The position numbers and the translations under genes are program-made. A DNA stretch of 64,000 bases from Helianthus annuus (lineage: Eukaryota; Streptophyta; Magnoliopsida; Asterales; Asteraceae), in assembly GCF_002127325.2 (NCBI RefSeq), contig NC_035445.2:79078772-79142771 (forward strand), in the 5' to 3' direction. The notes beneath the pieces were generated by a model. It ran no database searches. It was not told where the DNA came from and saw nothing but the letters and a program-made list of their open reading frames with translations. Numbering within the stretch: the first letter of the stretch is position 1; each line of letters begins with the position of its first letter. Of the stretch, positions 23,311 to 35,526 are shown in pieces.

Positions 23311-24626
23311 GAATAGCTACCCATCCAAGCCATCGTGTTGCTGTTACGCTTGGTATAGCCTATGCCAATACTAAATGTCCTTCCATGAGCTTCATTTCCA
23401 GTGTTGTTTTCGTCACGAGAATTTCTAGTACTGCCGTCGTTCCCTTGGTTGACGTCATCTTGACTTAACATAGTCAATCCTTGTCGAGGTCACCTTCGTT
23501 TCCATACTGTAGGCAATGATCACGAGTACCTTGATGTTGCCGCGACTGTTGCCTCTAATATTGTTGCCTGTAACAGTGGTCCTGCGTCCTTTCACCAAGG
23601 TCCATCTTTTCACGTTCTGTGCCACGTCCTAAGGCACTACTCATGGTGCGGGCGGTTGTACGGTCCGCTCCACAGTCAATCGTCAACGATTTTGTCCCGA
23701 TTGGTTCGTAAGAGTCGACTCCCATGAGTCGCTGGCTGGGGTTAAGGATTTGATTGGAGCCCAATTGCTGTTGTTCGTTGCCGGTAACTAGGGTCGTTCA
23801 AATGCTGAAGTCGGTAAGGTACTACGCTTACTCTCTTATCCATCGTTCTTGCAAGTTGACTGAGTAATACACTGTATGTCGCGAGAGTGTTGCAGAAGTG
23901 ATCACACTTCAGGATCTAAGGCGTCAACACGCTAAGTTCCAACAAACAAAGGTAAGTGAGGAAAGTACAGTCCAATCATTTGACGCTCAGCCATCAAACT
24001 CAGGGACGTTCGTACTAGCACCTAACATTCTACACAGTTCGCTAGGCGTTCAGATGTGTGATCAGGTGATATTCGATAGCATCGAGATTCGTAAGGATTC
24101 AGAAAAGGGGTGAAAAGATCATGTTCGAGTAGGAGACAATCACTGCTAAGACTCCTATAGACTTCTGAGTTCTAACATAACGTCAATTAACAGAGCGGAA
24201 CCCCTCTCACACTCGTTAAGCCTCACTGGGACTCACATGCACCCCACATTATTATTATGTGTGCACCCATAATAATAAGGCAATTTGCATGATTATCTCA
24301 GTGCCTCTTAACTCGCGCTAAAAGGTTCCCCTCATCCAAACAGCAAATGTAAGGTATCACAGGGTTAAGAATTACAATAGTCAATGGATAGTGTCACACT
24401 AACAGATCACATAACAGGGGTTGGTAATATAAGGGCTCATGCTGTTGTGCCAAGTGTGCATTCACGTGTAATGTTATACAGAAGTGTACACTAGATATAC
24501 TATGCAATAGTAAATGAGAAACGAACCTTGCAGTCTGGAGCTGAGTGTCATGGTCGATTTCGGTACTGTTCGGTTATAGTTTGGTTTTATAAAAACGTCT
24601 TAAAACCAAGTTCACTATAACCAGTG
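23311..24626 (-). other. Presumed gag and leader remnant of the minus-strand gypsy
   Basis: By position this is leader and gag. No zinc knuckle or gag domain is recognisable in any frame. A leader block containing a TA-rich inverted repeat (cattattattatgtgtgcacc, then cataataataa, near 24245-24285) also occurs in the leaders of the triple-LTR element (near 30380 and 35905), showing common ancestry. Confidence 0.5.
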
Positions 24627-24638
24627 GCTCTGATACCA
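24627..24638 (-). other. Primer-binding site of the minus-strand gypsy
   Basis: On the minus strand TGGTATCAGAGC, complementary to the 3' end of initiator tRNA-Met, lies 3 nt inside the 5' LTR boundary at 24642. Confidence 0.9.
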
Positions 24639-24641
24639 AAC

Positions 24642-27328
24642 TGTCACACCCCCAATTTACCACCTAGGGAGTGTCCCCGTTAGGCGTGTGACAACAAGCT
24701 AGGAGCCACCAATTACATTGAATCACAAGGTCAAAATAAAGTTTCATAAATTATTAGTAATAAAATCCAAGCACAAGTTGTTCGAAGCCATTAAGTTCAG
24801 CGGAAGCATTAACGTATCACAAAGTATATGTTTCACACAACCAAAGTAAATAAGTGTTGGTTAAATAACTCAACAATGCAACCATGACCACTCGCGCCCT
24901 CCAGCCAGCAAGTTCCTGCGTTCCAAGTACCTAAGGACCTGCGAGCATGTAACACGTGTATCAGACAAAGCTGGCGAGTTCACAGTTTTAGAAAATGTTT
25001 GTTACCCGTTGTATATAAAACAGTTCAATAACCAATGCAAGTAATATTGTTAATATCTCATTTCCGAACAATGACGGCTCCTGAAATACACGACTGCCCT
25101 TCCCACGTACTCCTATCTAGTACTGGGCCAGACTGGGTCATTAGTTCACCTCCGTCCTCAACAGGCGCGGGGTGAGGGTGCCAAACCTAAGTAGCGCTAC
25201 TAACTAATACCCGATGAGGGACTTACAAAAGATGATAGGTGAGAATATTAACCAATATACCCGTTTTTACCCAAAGATTTATCCCCCATTGGAATACCCA
25301 CTGATTGTCCCCAACCACTGGGACGCATGCTCGAATGTAGTGAACTCACCTTAGTTTTGCTCGGTAAGATTAGTTTCGTGTTCAAGTTGCTCAAATCAAT
25401 CCTAACATGATTACCATTCACAGTCAGTTTCGTGGAACATAACACCGATCCCTCAAATAGCACACACACATAATATCATGCATCACACTTGTTCAAAACG
25501 TACACCAAATTCATAATATGTAATAGACACTTAGACCATAGGAGAACTCATATGAGAGAAGCTTACGGTATGCATTCGGCTTTATGGTTTATCACCTTTC
25601 TCACCTAAATGTTTAACTGGGCCGTCACACCAGGCCTCATGCATCCCTTTATCACCCGGCCCAACCCAAGAAAACATGTAATTTAATAGTGTGCTTTACA
25701 TCAAAGAATGCAACCCAAACAATGTTGTGCTACCCAGTCTATACGTGGCCCAGTATTAATGTGCAGCCACATAAGTTATTCTATTATTAATGTGCAGCCC
25801 ATTAGTGTCACTTGGACCATTGAAGTGTGCGGCCCGATCACATTTGTGTGAGTAGTTGGGCTTGTGGCCCAACCTCATCGATCCAGTAACCTCACCCGGC
25901 CAAAAGGATGTGCGAGGTTTGTTACCCGGTGTCATAACTCCAAGTTTACCATTTAAACAACTTCTATACCTACCCAATCTCACTAATTACATACCATCCT
26001 TTTCTATGTTTAGCTATCCAACGTTTTTTTTTTTTTACATCCAGCAAGGTCTAATCACTAACAATCAATGCTCAATCAGATCAAACTTCATACCCAATCA
26101 ACAGTCTTAAAATCCTTGGTTTAATGTCTAGATCAATTCACATCATCAATTCCATATTGTAGCATGCATAGTCAGATTATTCATACAACCCTACCCATCA
26201 ACTGTGCATGACCAGGTTGTACCCTAAGCATGCATGGGTGTACATTTTCAAGAAAACCCAGCAATTAAAAGCATCAACATGAATCATTGAACATGCATCA
26301 TCACAGAAAAGTTATTCAAACATCCTCGTTCTTATTATTTAACCAGCTAACCGGTTTCACCATCATTGTTTTAGTATCACTGTTTTATCACTATTATCAT
26401 CAACATCGTCGCCACTTAAACACTAACAAAGGTTTATCAAAGCTATCATTTAAACAAATTTGGACTTCATCATCACTTTATCATAATCGACTATTAAGCA
26501 TCAAGTGTCACGGACTCAAACAGGTTAACATGCATATATTCTTCTCATTTACATATTTAACATATTCATTAACATTCAATCCAAATAGATTCATGCAATG
26601 TATGTTTCAAGAGTATCAAGCTCGACTCTTAGATTAAGAACCAGGAATCTCGCTAACCTGAAAATCTATTGTCGGAACTGTGTGTGAGCTGAGCGAGAGA
26701 AACGGAGTTCGGAGTTCCGAGTAGCGATCGCTGGAGACTGCTCGGAATGAGGTGGTATGTGTCGAAGGTACGATCAGAGCACAGGTGTCGCCGGTGGTTC
26801 GGTCGGAGCCCAAAAAGTTTGACCAGAGATTCGATTGAGGATGATGATGTTTGGTCGGCGGTGGCGTTGAAGTTTCAGGTTGTTTTTAGGGAGGATTTTG
26901 AGAGAAAGAAGGGTGCCTAGGGATTGCAGTTGGTGAATATGATTGCAAACATTCCAAGTGTCGGCTGCGTTTATCTTTATATAACCTAATTAAAAAAGAT
27001 GTCGCACACTCCCATCTCCATTGAGGTGTATACTGTGCGATTAGCTAGGGCAACGTCAAGGGAGGTTGTTGGGCTGTGTTGGGCTTGTAGGCAGGGGTGT
27101 GCGACTAGCCAGATTATTGTCCAATACTCATTCATATTCATGTAAACGTGTTCAAGCAATAAAGTCATTCAATATTCTCATGTCAACTTTTAATTAGTTT
27201 AGTCATTTAATTAGTTAACTTGTATAATATATGTTAATCATCAATCCAAAGATTAACTCACATAAATTTAAATCATAAGATTCTAAGTTCGGGCATCGAA
27301 CGTATGGGTAAAACCCCGAAGTATCACA
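24642..27328 (-). repeat. 5' LTR of the minus-strand gypsy element
   Basis: It is 2,687 bp and matches 17452-20137 at an offset of 7190, then 7191 after one extra T near 26030. It ends TATCACA at 27328, immediately before the duplicated ATGTA. Its TATA box is at 26975-26983. Confidence 0.92.
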
Positions 27329-27352
27329 ATGTAACACCCCGTGTTACCGAAT

Positions 27353-27392
27353 GTCAAAGTCAAAGTCAAAGTCAAGATTGACTCCTTTGACT
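27353..27392 (+). promoter_or_regulatory. W-box-like cluster in outer LTR U3
   Basis: Three AGTCAA and two TTGACT motifs fall within 40 bp. TTGAC[C/T] is the core recognised by WRKY factors. The 3' LTR keeps four of the five at 53344-53384. Stress-responsive LTR promoters use such sites in other plant retrotransposons. Function here is inferred. Confidence 0.5.
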
Positions 27393-27976
27393 GTAGTTAG
27401 TCGATTTTGTGTTTGTGATTACGTTAATTGTATTATGTGGAGTATATTTTATCAAAGCAAACCGCGTTACGACTTTGAATAGTAGGAAGTAACAATGCGA
27501 TAAAGTTCACTAATCGATAATCAAGCTAATCTGATCATCATCGAACTCGAAACTCGAATTACGTGAACTTTGGTTGTTATTATACGTGTGTGTGTGCCTT
27601 ATGTGTTACTTGTGCATGTTTACTTTATGTTATGTGATGTAATCAATCGAATCAATCGAAATGCAATCGAACTCAATCGAAATCAAATTATGATAATTGG
27701 TGGCGAAAAGACAGCTTGAGATATAGATGATTGTATGTTAGATATAGTGGTTGGGATTAAAAGTAATTTGAATAGGAAACTCTATCGTACACGCATCGTC
27801 CTCAATCGAAATCGAAATATCAAAAATCATCGCGCCGAACGCTCGAAACAGGCAGCTGAACGATCAGGCTCTCAGCCGATCGAACAGCCCATCCGATCGG
27901 ACTGACTGTCCGATCGGACAGGCTGTCCGATCGGGATGCCTGGCCGATCGGCCAGCCGTTTCCTCTTTTGGAAGCC

Positions 27977-27983
27977 TATAAAT
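27977..27983 (+). promoter_or_regulatory. TATA box of outer 5' LTR
   Basis: TATAAAT in gcctataaatacc, just downstream of the CGATCG palindrome cluster. It is conserved in the 3' LTR at 53984-53990. Confidence 0.65.
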
Positions 27984-28196
27984 ACCTTTGTCATTGTCAC
28001 ACTTTCTACTTTTGGAAAGCTCTGACCGGCCAGCTCGTGCTCTCATCCTTTTTCTCAGATTCCTTCCGATTCTGGTAAGATTTCATCCTAAATCTTGTAC
28101 TTTCTTGATCTATACAGACTCCTACACCTTTCTATCTTTCAAATCTTGGTTTCTAACCATGAAATCATCAAGATTCAAGTGTTCTAGGATGATGTC

Positions 28197-30000
28197 ATTA
28201 TGTTTGTACTTGATGTATGTGTGTTAGTAATCCATGCTTATGTAAATTCTGTTTATTGGATCATGATTAAGATAATTGTTTTAATTTGTGATAATTGTTT
28301 TAATGTGTTCGGTTATTGGAGCATGATTATGATGACTGTTTATAAAGAATAATCAGAGCAATAATTGCCGACAATTTTTATTTAATCTGCTTATGATTTG
28401 TTGCTAAGATGTGGTCCAATGGTGTTAGGTTTAGGGGTGAGATTGTCGGCCATTGTGTATAGATTTAAGATATAATAAAAGTCAACAATAACATGGTATG
28501 ATCATTGGTTCCATGGGTATTTATTAGTGTCAGTTGTGTAAAGTGATAACAATATGGGATATAATCTTAGATGTATCAAACAAGTGGAGATGGTAATAAA
28601 AATGGCGGCCATAGGATACATCAACTACTAGGTGAATTAAATGAGTTAGATGTGTCAGTAGCACTATGTGTTCAACCATGTGCATGTCATAATTAAGTGG
28701 CAGTATAGGTAACCTTGATAAAGAATTTGGCGGCCAAATAAAAACTATTGGCTAACAAATCGGCCCAATAGGATTAAAGGTGTTAAATGTTTATATCGGC
28801 TCAAGTGAAATGGTTTGTATGAAGGTTGGGCCGCACACTATTATTAAACACACACATATGTTTTATTATGTAACATGAATGTAGTATTACAGTTTGATAA
28901 ACTTGAAGCATGAATTAAGAAATATGCTTACATGTATCTCGTTAACTTGCCGAGTGTCGGGTGTAGCATGAATTTGTGATGTGAGCGTATACGTGAACCA
29001 ACTATGTGCATGTAAATGGAAATTGAGTTGTTAATGTGTGACACTATGGTAAATGGTTTGTGATGTGAAGGTGTAAATAAATAACTTGAATACCCGCTGT
29101 AATTCGTGTGATAATGTGTGCCAAGCTTGTTCATACTTGCATAATAAAGATGTGAGATCTGTGTGTGTAAGTAACTGACTCGTACTGAAACCATACTAGG
29201 ATTGGATTGATCAAAGTGTGAACACCTATTTTAATCTTGCCGAGCAATCCAAAGGTGAGTTCATCTCTCTTGAGCATGCGTCCCGGTGGTTGGGACAGTC
29301 AGTGGGTATCCTTGGGAGGGATAAGTCTTTTGGGTAAAAACGAGGATGTTGGATAATATACTCTTCCTATCACCATTAAAGTCCCTCCGTGTTGTTTGGT
29401 TACCTGGAAGGTAACATGGTATTAGTTAGTAGCGCTACTTAGGTTTGGCAACCTCACCCCGTTCCTGGGAGGACGGGTGTTGAACTAATGACCTAGTCAT
29501 GACCAATGCTTTGATAGGAGCATTGGAGAAAGGGCAAAATAATCAGAAGCCGTCTTGTATTGGGGTATTATTAACATTGTTTTCAACATTACTTTCGGAA
29601 TTAACTGCAATGGATTAACTAAACACTTGGTAACTAACGTTTTCGTAAAACTATGAACTCACCAGCGTTGTCTGATACACTTGTTGCATGCTCGCAGGTC
29701 GTTAGGTATTTTGGATTTGGGAACTTGCTGTTTGGAGTAGCTGGAGTGGTCATGGGTCGACGGGAAGGATTTATGTGACTGATTTCTTGATATTATACTT
29801 TGATTTTGAAACAGTTTAACTTCGTTTACTATTTGCTTCCGCTGAACTTATTGATTTCGTTTGAACTTGTTGAGGATGTTTTTATTAACAATGGGATTTT
29901 ATTTATAACTTGTATGGGTTCAATGTAATTGGTGGCTCGTTATTGGTATGTCACACGCCTAACAGGGACACTCCCTATGTGATAATTTGGGGGCGTGACA
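28197..30000 (+). repeat. First LTR of the tandem element, 5'-truncated
   Basis: It equals positions 33723-35526 of the second LTR. The first 717 bp are missing. The junction with the outer LTR shares only 'at' (28197-28198). It ends GGGGGCGTGACA. Confidence 0.9.
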
Positions 30001-33000
30001 GTTTGGTATCAGAGCCATTGGTTATAGTGAACTTGGTTTTAAAACGTTTTCATAAAACCAGACTATAACCGAACAGTACCGAAATCGACCATGACACTCA
30101 GCTCCAGACTGCAAGGTTCGTTTTTCATTTACCTTATGCATTACGTGCCTAGCGTACACCTACTTATGACATTGCATATGGCTACACACTCAGCACTATA
30201 GTATGATTGATTACATGTAATTATTTGTCTACATTATGATGCATCGTTAGTATGTCAAAGTCTTTAGATTTCTGTGATCTTTGTCATATTGGTAACCTTT
30301 GTTTGACACCGGGATCTGAGGAACCATTTGACATGAGTTAGGAGGAACTGAGACGAGCATGCAAATCATATTATTATTGTGGGTGCACACATAATAATAA
30401 TGTGGGGTGCATGTGAGTTCCAGTGAGACTTAGCAAGTGTGAAAGGGGTCCTGACTCATTATCCGGCATAATTGGGGATTCAACAATCTATAGGAGTCAT
30501 AGCGATGATTGACCTCTACTCAATCATGATTCTTACTCTTTTCACCATTCTTGTGGATGTATGCGAATTCTTGTGAAACTCTATGAGTGGATAAATTGTC
30601 CTAGCTTGTGAATTCCTTATCTAAAACGAATACTATCCGTAGAAGTTCTCGTAAACCACTCAGCGGTTAACTTGTATCATTAAACCTAGTAGTTAGTTGA
30701 CATGCGCAACTATCAGATTGGAGATGTTCTCGGGCACATTGAGCTATTATCACTGGAATCCCTCTTTATTTTCTTTTTACTCATGTAAGAGACTTAGTGA
30801 AACTAAGATCCTCATCAGAACCTGTCATCTTGATGTAAGCTCTTCGATATCAACATATCAGCGTAATATGAAGAATCCCTCGTACGCTAACACTTTACTC
30901 CTTGCACTTAACTATAAAATTCCCTTTGACCCCATTATACTGCCTTGTGACTTATCGTTAGTCTAACCTGGTTTTCATCCTAGCATATCTAACTCTGCAA
31001 ACGGATTTCCATAAGAACAGTTCCATCATTTCAATATTGAACTCTGAAAATGGTGATGTATTGTTATCATCACCATACCATTTTGAACGCCTTTACACGC
31101 CTTTGTAATGAAACCTCTTGGCGACATATGTGATGTCCCCAGTACACCCGTCTTAGTTCAAACCTTCAAACTTGGTTGCATACATGTTCGACTAATTGCA
31201 TACTCAATTACTTACATGGATCTTAGTGAATCTATTCTTATTCGCATACGAGCAGCTCGACGACTGTAGAGAACGCTCTGATTTAGCCGAGATGCTACAG
31301 ACTTAGCCAACTATCACCTTCATAGATAATTCTTCTTGCGCCAACACCCTCAAAGTAACGCTTCCACCGACTGGTACATCACTTTATTTCCATTTATACT
31401 TCTTGTTTGCGACCAGCTACATCCTCATCATCGGATTTGCTACTTTACTCATGGTTCTAAAACAATTAGATGGAGCAGATTGATGATAACCGCGTTTTGG
31501 TATATTCTTCGCATCTTATCTTGTTGTGCTAAAATGAATACCATAGTTCTTGCATAGCCCTGTTATACGCTAATCCTCGCTTGACTAAATCACTCTCTAC
31601 GAACGTCACTCGAGGAGTGAGTCATACTTAAGATCATCAAGTGCAAGAACATAAAAATAAAATTATTACTTACGTAAGGTATGCCAAGGTCAAAATTCCC
31701 TCTTGTGTGAAAGCACCATACTCATGTATAGCTTCATCGACCTCTTTGTTCCATGCTTATCTCTCTTTGACCGAAGGCTGGTCATCTACTACAACCAACT
31801 GCGACCAAAATATCACGATCAATATCAACTGAAAATCTCTTTTCCCTCTGAACGAACGAGTCAAGATGATACCAGTCTGAAATAGGGATTAATGCCTAAC
31901 TTGAGTTTTCATTCAATCGATTGATTGAATTGCTTGAATCACCTGTTCCAAGAAATTATATTTTCTTTCTCGAATTCTTACATACGATGGCATCACCTTT
32001 GATCTTCGATAGGGGTGACTGCACCAGTTCTGATCGCCGGTAGCGATACCATATATAAACATATATCTCTTACACTCACTTTACCACATTCACATACTTT
32101 GCTTCGAGTAAATCTTGGTGGTGCACCCAACACACGTGATTTTAGGGTTGAGCATTTTAGCCTGTAACAAACTATCTTAACACATTTCCAGCTCGGTTTA
32201 TCTCGTCGACCCATGTACGACATTCGCCTCAATTCTGGTAAGCTCTAGATATACATTAGATACACTTGCTTCGTGAAGTGTTGGCTACTTAATATACAAC
32301 ATCCATGATAACTAAACACTGCCTTTTTGCAAGTCCCCAAATTCGAAGGCGTATAGCTCACCCAAGTTATATTTAGTGCAACAAACCCCCCCCCCCCGGT
32401 CGCACGTGTTAAATGCATCAGGCAATGCCATACAGATGTATGACACACTCGTATTTCAACTTTTGTGAGCATCTCTTGAGCTTAGCATAACTTGTCACAA
32501 CATTCTTCATTATCAAGCTCCTATTAACTCAACTTGTGTTTCTACTTAAGAGCAAGACATTTTTAGTTTAACACAATTAACACAAACTCTATTACCTCAA
32601 ACACTCATTCATGCATAACACTCACATAACGGTAATTCGGGGAATTACGGAATTACACATGGGTTGTACTCGAACGTTGATGAACAATTAGAACACTATT
32701 CCTGAACAAATAAAGAAATATAACTTATGTGAATTTATATGTTATCTGACTTTATATGCTATATGACTTATATATTATTTAGTGAACTTTCGTGAAACCG
32801 TATTTAATTACGTGATTAGTGAATTATCGACAAACTCATAATTGGAGCCTAGAGTATAATATAGCCTAAATTTCGAGGACGAAATTTCTGTAACATGGGG
32901 AGAATGTGACACCTGAGAAAATCCGCAACAATTTTGATTCATAACCTCATCTTCTGTGCTTACTTGCCAAATTTCGGGACGAAATTTCTTTCAAGTTGGG

Positions 33001-33005
33001 GATGA
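30001..33005 (+). pseudogene. Internal region 1 of the tandem element, no intact genes
   Basis: The primer-binding site TGGTATCAGAGC is at 30004-30015. The leader block shared with the minus-strand gypsy is near 30380. The rest has only short frames with stops. A faint similarity to the RT segment encoding [10 protein letters not shown] is possible around 30830-30880, but I would not rely on it. A C-run of about 12 bases is near 32388. Two ttcg-rgacgaaatttct motifs precede purine tracts near 32885 and 32985, the second directly before the LTR. It appears unable to encode any retrotransposon protein. Confidence 0.7.
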
Positions 33006-35526
33006 TGTGACAACCCGAACTTTCAACGTTTAAATCTTGTGATCTCGACTCCTCGTTGTTCCTTAATGTTACATGTTCGTATTCGTGCGATTCTATTAAC
33101 CAAGTATGATAACTTCGTTAAACAAACACGTTAGTGGTTGTGGGCCGCATTAGGATAACAACTCTAATGTTATCCATTAGACTAACCCGATTGTATGTTA
33201 AGCCCAATTCCTATGTCCGTTACAAGTTAATAAACCCATTAAACTTGTTTAGCCCAATTGTTATCCAATTACAATTACTTAAGTGCCAATAGAATTAATT
33301 CAATTATCTTTTGTTAAGACTTTCGGCCCAAATAGCTAGGTTGAGCCCACTTCGATTAGTTTGTTTTGACCGCCCCTAGACCTTTATCATTTATAATATA
33401 TATTACATTCCTGTTTAACATATCATTTATAATATGCATAATTTACGGTGGTAGAACACCCTTCCCCAAGTCATCCCATATTCTGTTGATTGTTTATCGG
33501 ATCAAACCCAAACCGAGCCCACCTCCTATTCCCTTTAATTACGTGAACTATACATACGGCTTCACAACTCTTTGTGAACCCTACGTTTTTCTAAACTGAT
33601 ACGGCAGTGGAAACCCCCCCCCTCGATCGAGACGTCACCCTATTGATCGTGGATCCTGGTTAGTATAATCTCTTTATGTTCGAATCAAATTCTCTTGTAT
33701 CGGTACATGATTGTTATGATGAATTATGTTTGTACTTGATGTATGTGTGTTAGTAATCCATGCTTATGTAAATTCTGTTTATTGGATCATGATTAAGATA
33801 ATTGTTTTAATTTGTGATAATTGTTTTAATGTGTTCGGTTATTGGAGCATGATTATGATGACTGTTTATAAAGAATAATCAGAGCAATAATTGCCGGCAA
33901 TTTTTATTTAATCTGCTTATGATTTGTTGCTAAGATGTGGTCCAATGGTGTTAGGTTTAGGGGTGAGATTGTCGGCCATTGTGTATAGATTTAAGATATA
34001 ATAAAAGTCAACAATAACATGGTATGATCATTGGTTCCATGGGTATTTATTAGTGTCAGTTGTGTAAAGTGATAACAATATGGGATATAATCTTAGATGT
34101 ATCAAACAAGTGGAGATGGTAATAAAAATGGCGGCCATAGGATACATCAACTACTAGGTGAATTAAATGAGTTAGATGTGTCAGTAGCACTATGTGTTCA
34201 ACCATGTGCATGTCATAATTAAGTGGCAGTATAGGTAACCTTGATAAAGAATTTGGCGGCAAAATAAAAACTATTGGCTAACAAATCGGCCCAATAGGAT
34301 TAAAGGTGTTAAATGTTTATATCGGCTCAAGTGAAATGGTTTGTATGAAGGTTGGGCCGCACACTATTATTAAACACACACATATGTTTTATTATGTAAC
34401 ATGAATGTAGTATTACAGTTTGATAAACTTGAAGCATGAATTAAGAAATATGCTTACATGTATCTCGTTAACTTGCCGAGTGTCGGGTGTAGCATGAATT
34501 TGTGATGTGAGCGTATACGTGAACCAACTATGTGCATGTAAATGGAAATTGAGTTGTTAATGTGTGACACTATGGTAAATGGTTTGTGATGTGAAGGTGT
34601 AAATAAATAACTTGAATACCCGCTGTAATTCGTGTGATAATGTGTGCCAAGCTTGTTCATACTTGCATAATAAAGATGTGAGATCTGTGTGTGTAAGTAA
34701 CTGACTCGTACTGAAACCATACTAGGATTGGATTGATCAAAGTGTGAACACCTATTTTAATCTTGCCGAGCAATCCAAAGGTGAGTTCATCTCTCTTGAG
34801 CATGCGTCCCGGTGGTTGGGACAGTCAGTGGGTATCCTTGGGAGGGATAAGTCTTTTGGGTAAAAACGAGGATGTTGGATAATATACTCTTCCTATCACC
34901 ATTAAAGTCCCTCCGTGTTGTTTGGTTACCTGGAAGGTAACATGGTATTAGTTAGTAGCGCTACTTAGGTTTGGCAACCTCACCCCGTTCCTGGGAGGAC
35001 GGGTGTTGAACTAATGACCTAGTCATGACCAATGCTTTGATAGGAGCATTGGAGAAAGGGCAAAATAATCAGAAGCCGTCTTGTATTGGGGTATTATCAA
35101 CATTGTTTTCAACATTACTTTCGGAATTAACTGCAATGGATTAACTAAACACTTGGTAACTAACGTTTTCGTAAAACTATGAACTCACCAGCGTTGTCTG
35201 ATACACTTGTTGCATGCTCGCAGGTCGTTAGGTATTTTGGATTTGGGAACTTGCTGTTTGGAGTAGCTGGAGTGGTCATGGGTCGACAGGAAGGATTTAT
35301 GTGACTGATTTCTTGATATTATACTTTGATTTTGAAACAGTTTAACTTCGTTTACTATTTGCTTCCGCTGAACTTATTGATTTCGTTTGAACTTGTTGAG
35401 GATGTTTTTATTAACAATGGGATTTTATTTATAACTTGTATGGGTTCAATGTAATTGGTGGCTCATTATTGGTATGTCACACGCCTAACAGGGACACTCC
35501 CTATGTGGTAATTTGGGGGCGTGACA
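33006..35526 (+). repeat. Second (complete) LTR of the tandem element
   Basis: It is 2,521 bp, from TGTGACAACCCG to GGGGGCGTGACA, and shared by both flanking internal regions. It has private differences such as ggcggcaaaat near 34255. Confidence 0.92.

Larger units (their letters stand above)
17452..27328 (-). mobile_element. Full-length minus-strand Ty3/gypsy element, non-autonomous
   Basis: LTRs at 17452-20137 and 24642-27328 are about 2,686 bp and nearly identical. I noticed two substitutions (aaaacg/aaaatg and gcacag/gcatag) and one T-run length change. The 5-bp duplication ATGTA lies at 17447-17451 and 27329-27333. In element orientation the LTR starts TGTGATACTTCGGGG and ends GGGGGTGTGACA. 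The primer-binding site is at 24627-24638 and the purine-rich tract at about 20138-20152. The internal region of 4.5 kb holds only a heavily decayed pol. LTR youth with a ruined coding region implies it moved using proteins supplied by another element. Confidence 0.92.
27330..28196 (+). repeat. Outer chromovirus 5' LTR, left piece
   Basis: It matches 53322-54205 of the 3' LTR from TGTAACACCCCG onward, with scattered substitutions and an indel near 27436 (the 3' LTR has about 25 extra bases there). It contains a W-box-like cluster (27353-27392), five CGATCG palindromes (27870-27955) and a TATA box. It stops matching at gatgtcat, where the sequence switches to the inner LTR. About 1.6 kb of this LTR (equivalent to 54206-55814) is missing. 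Confidence 0.9.

Noticed and set aside
30830..30960. RT remnant in the tandem element
   Set aside because: Similarity to the [16 protein letters not shown] segment is too weak by eye to annotate. A profile search would decide.
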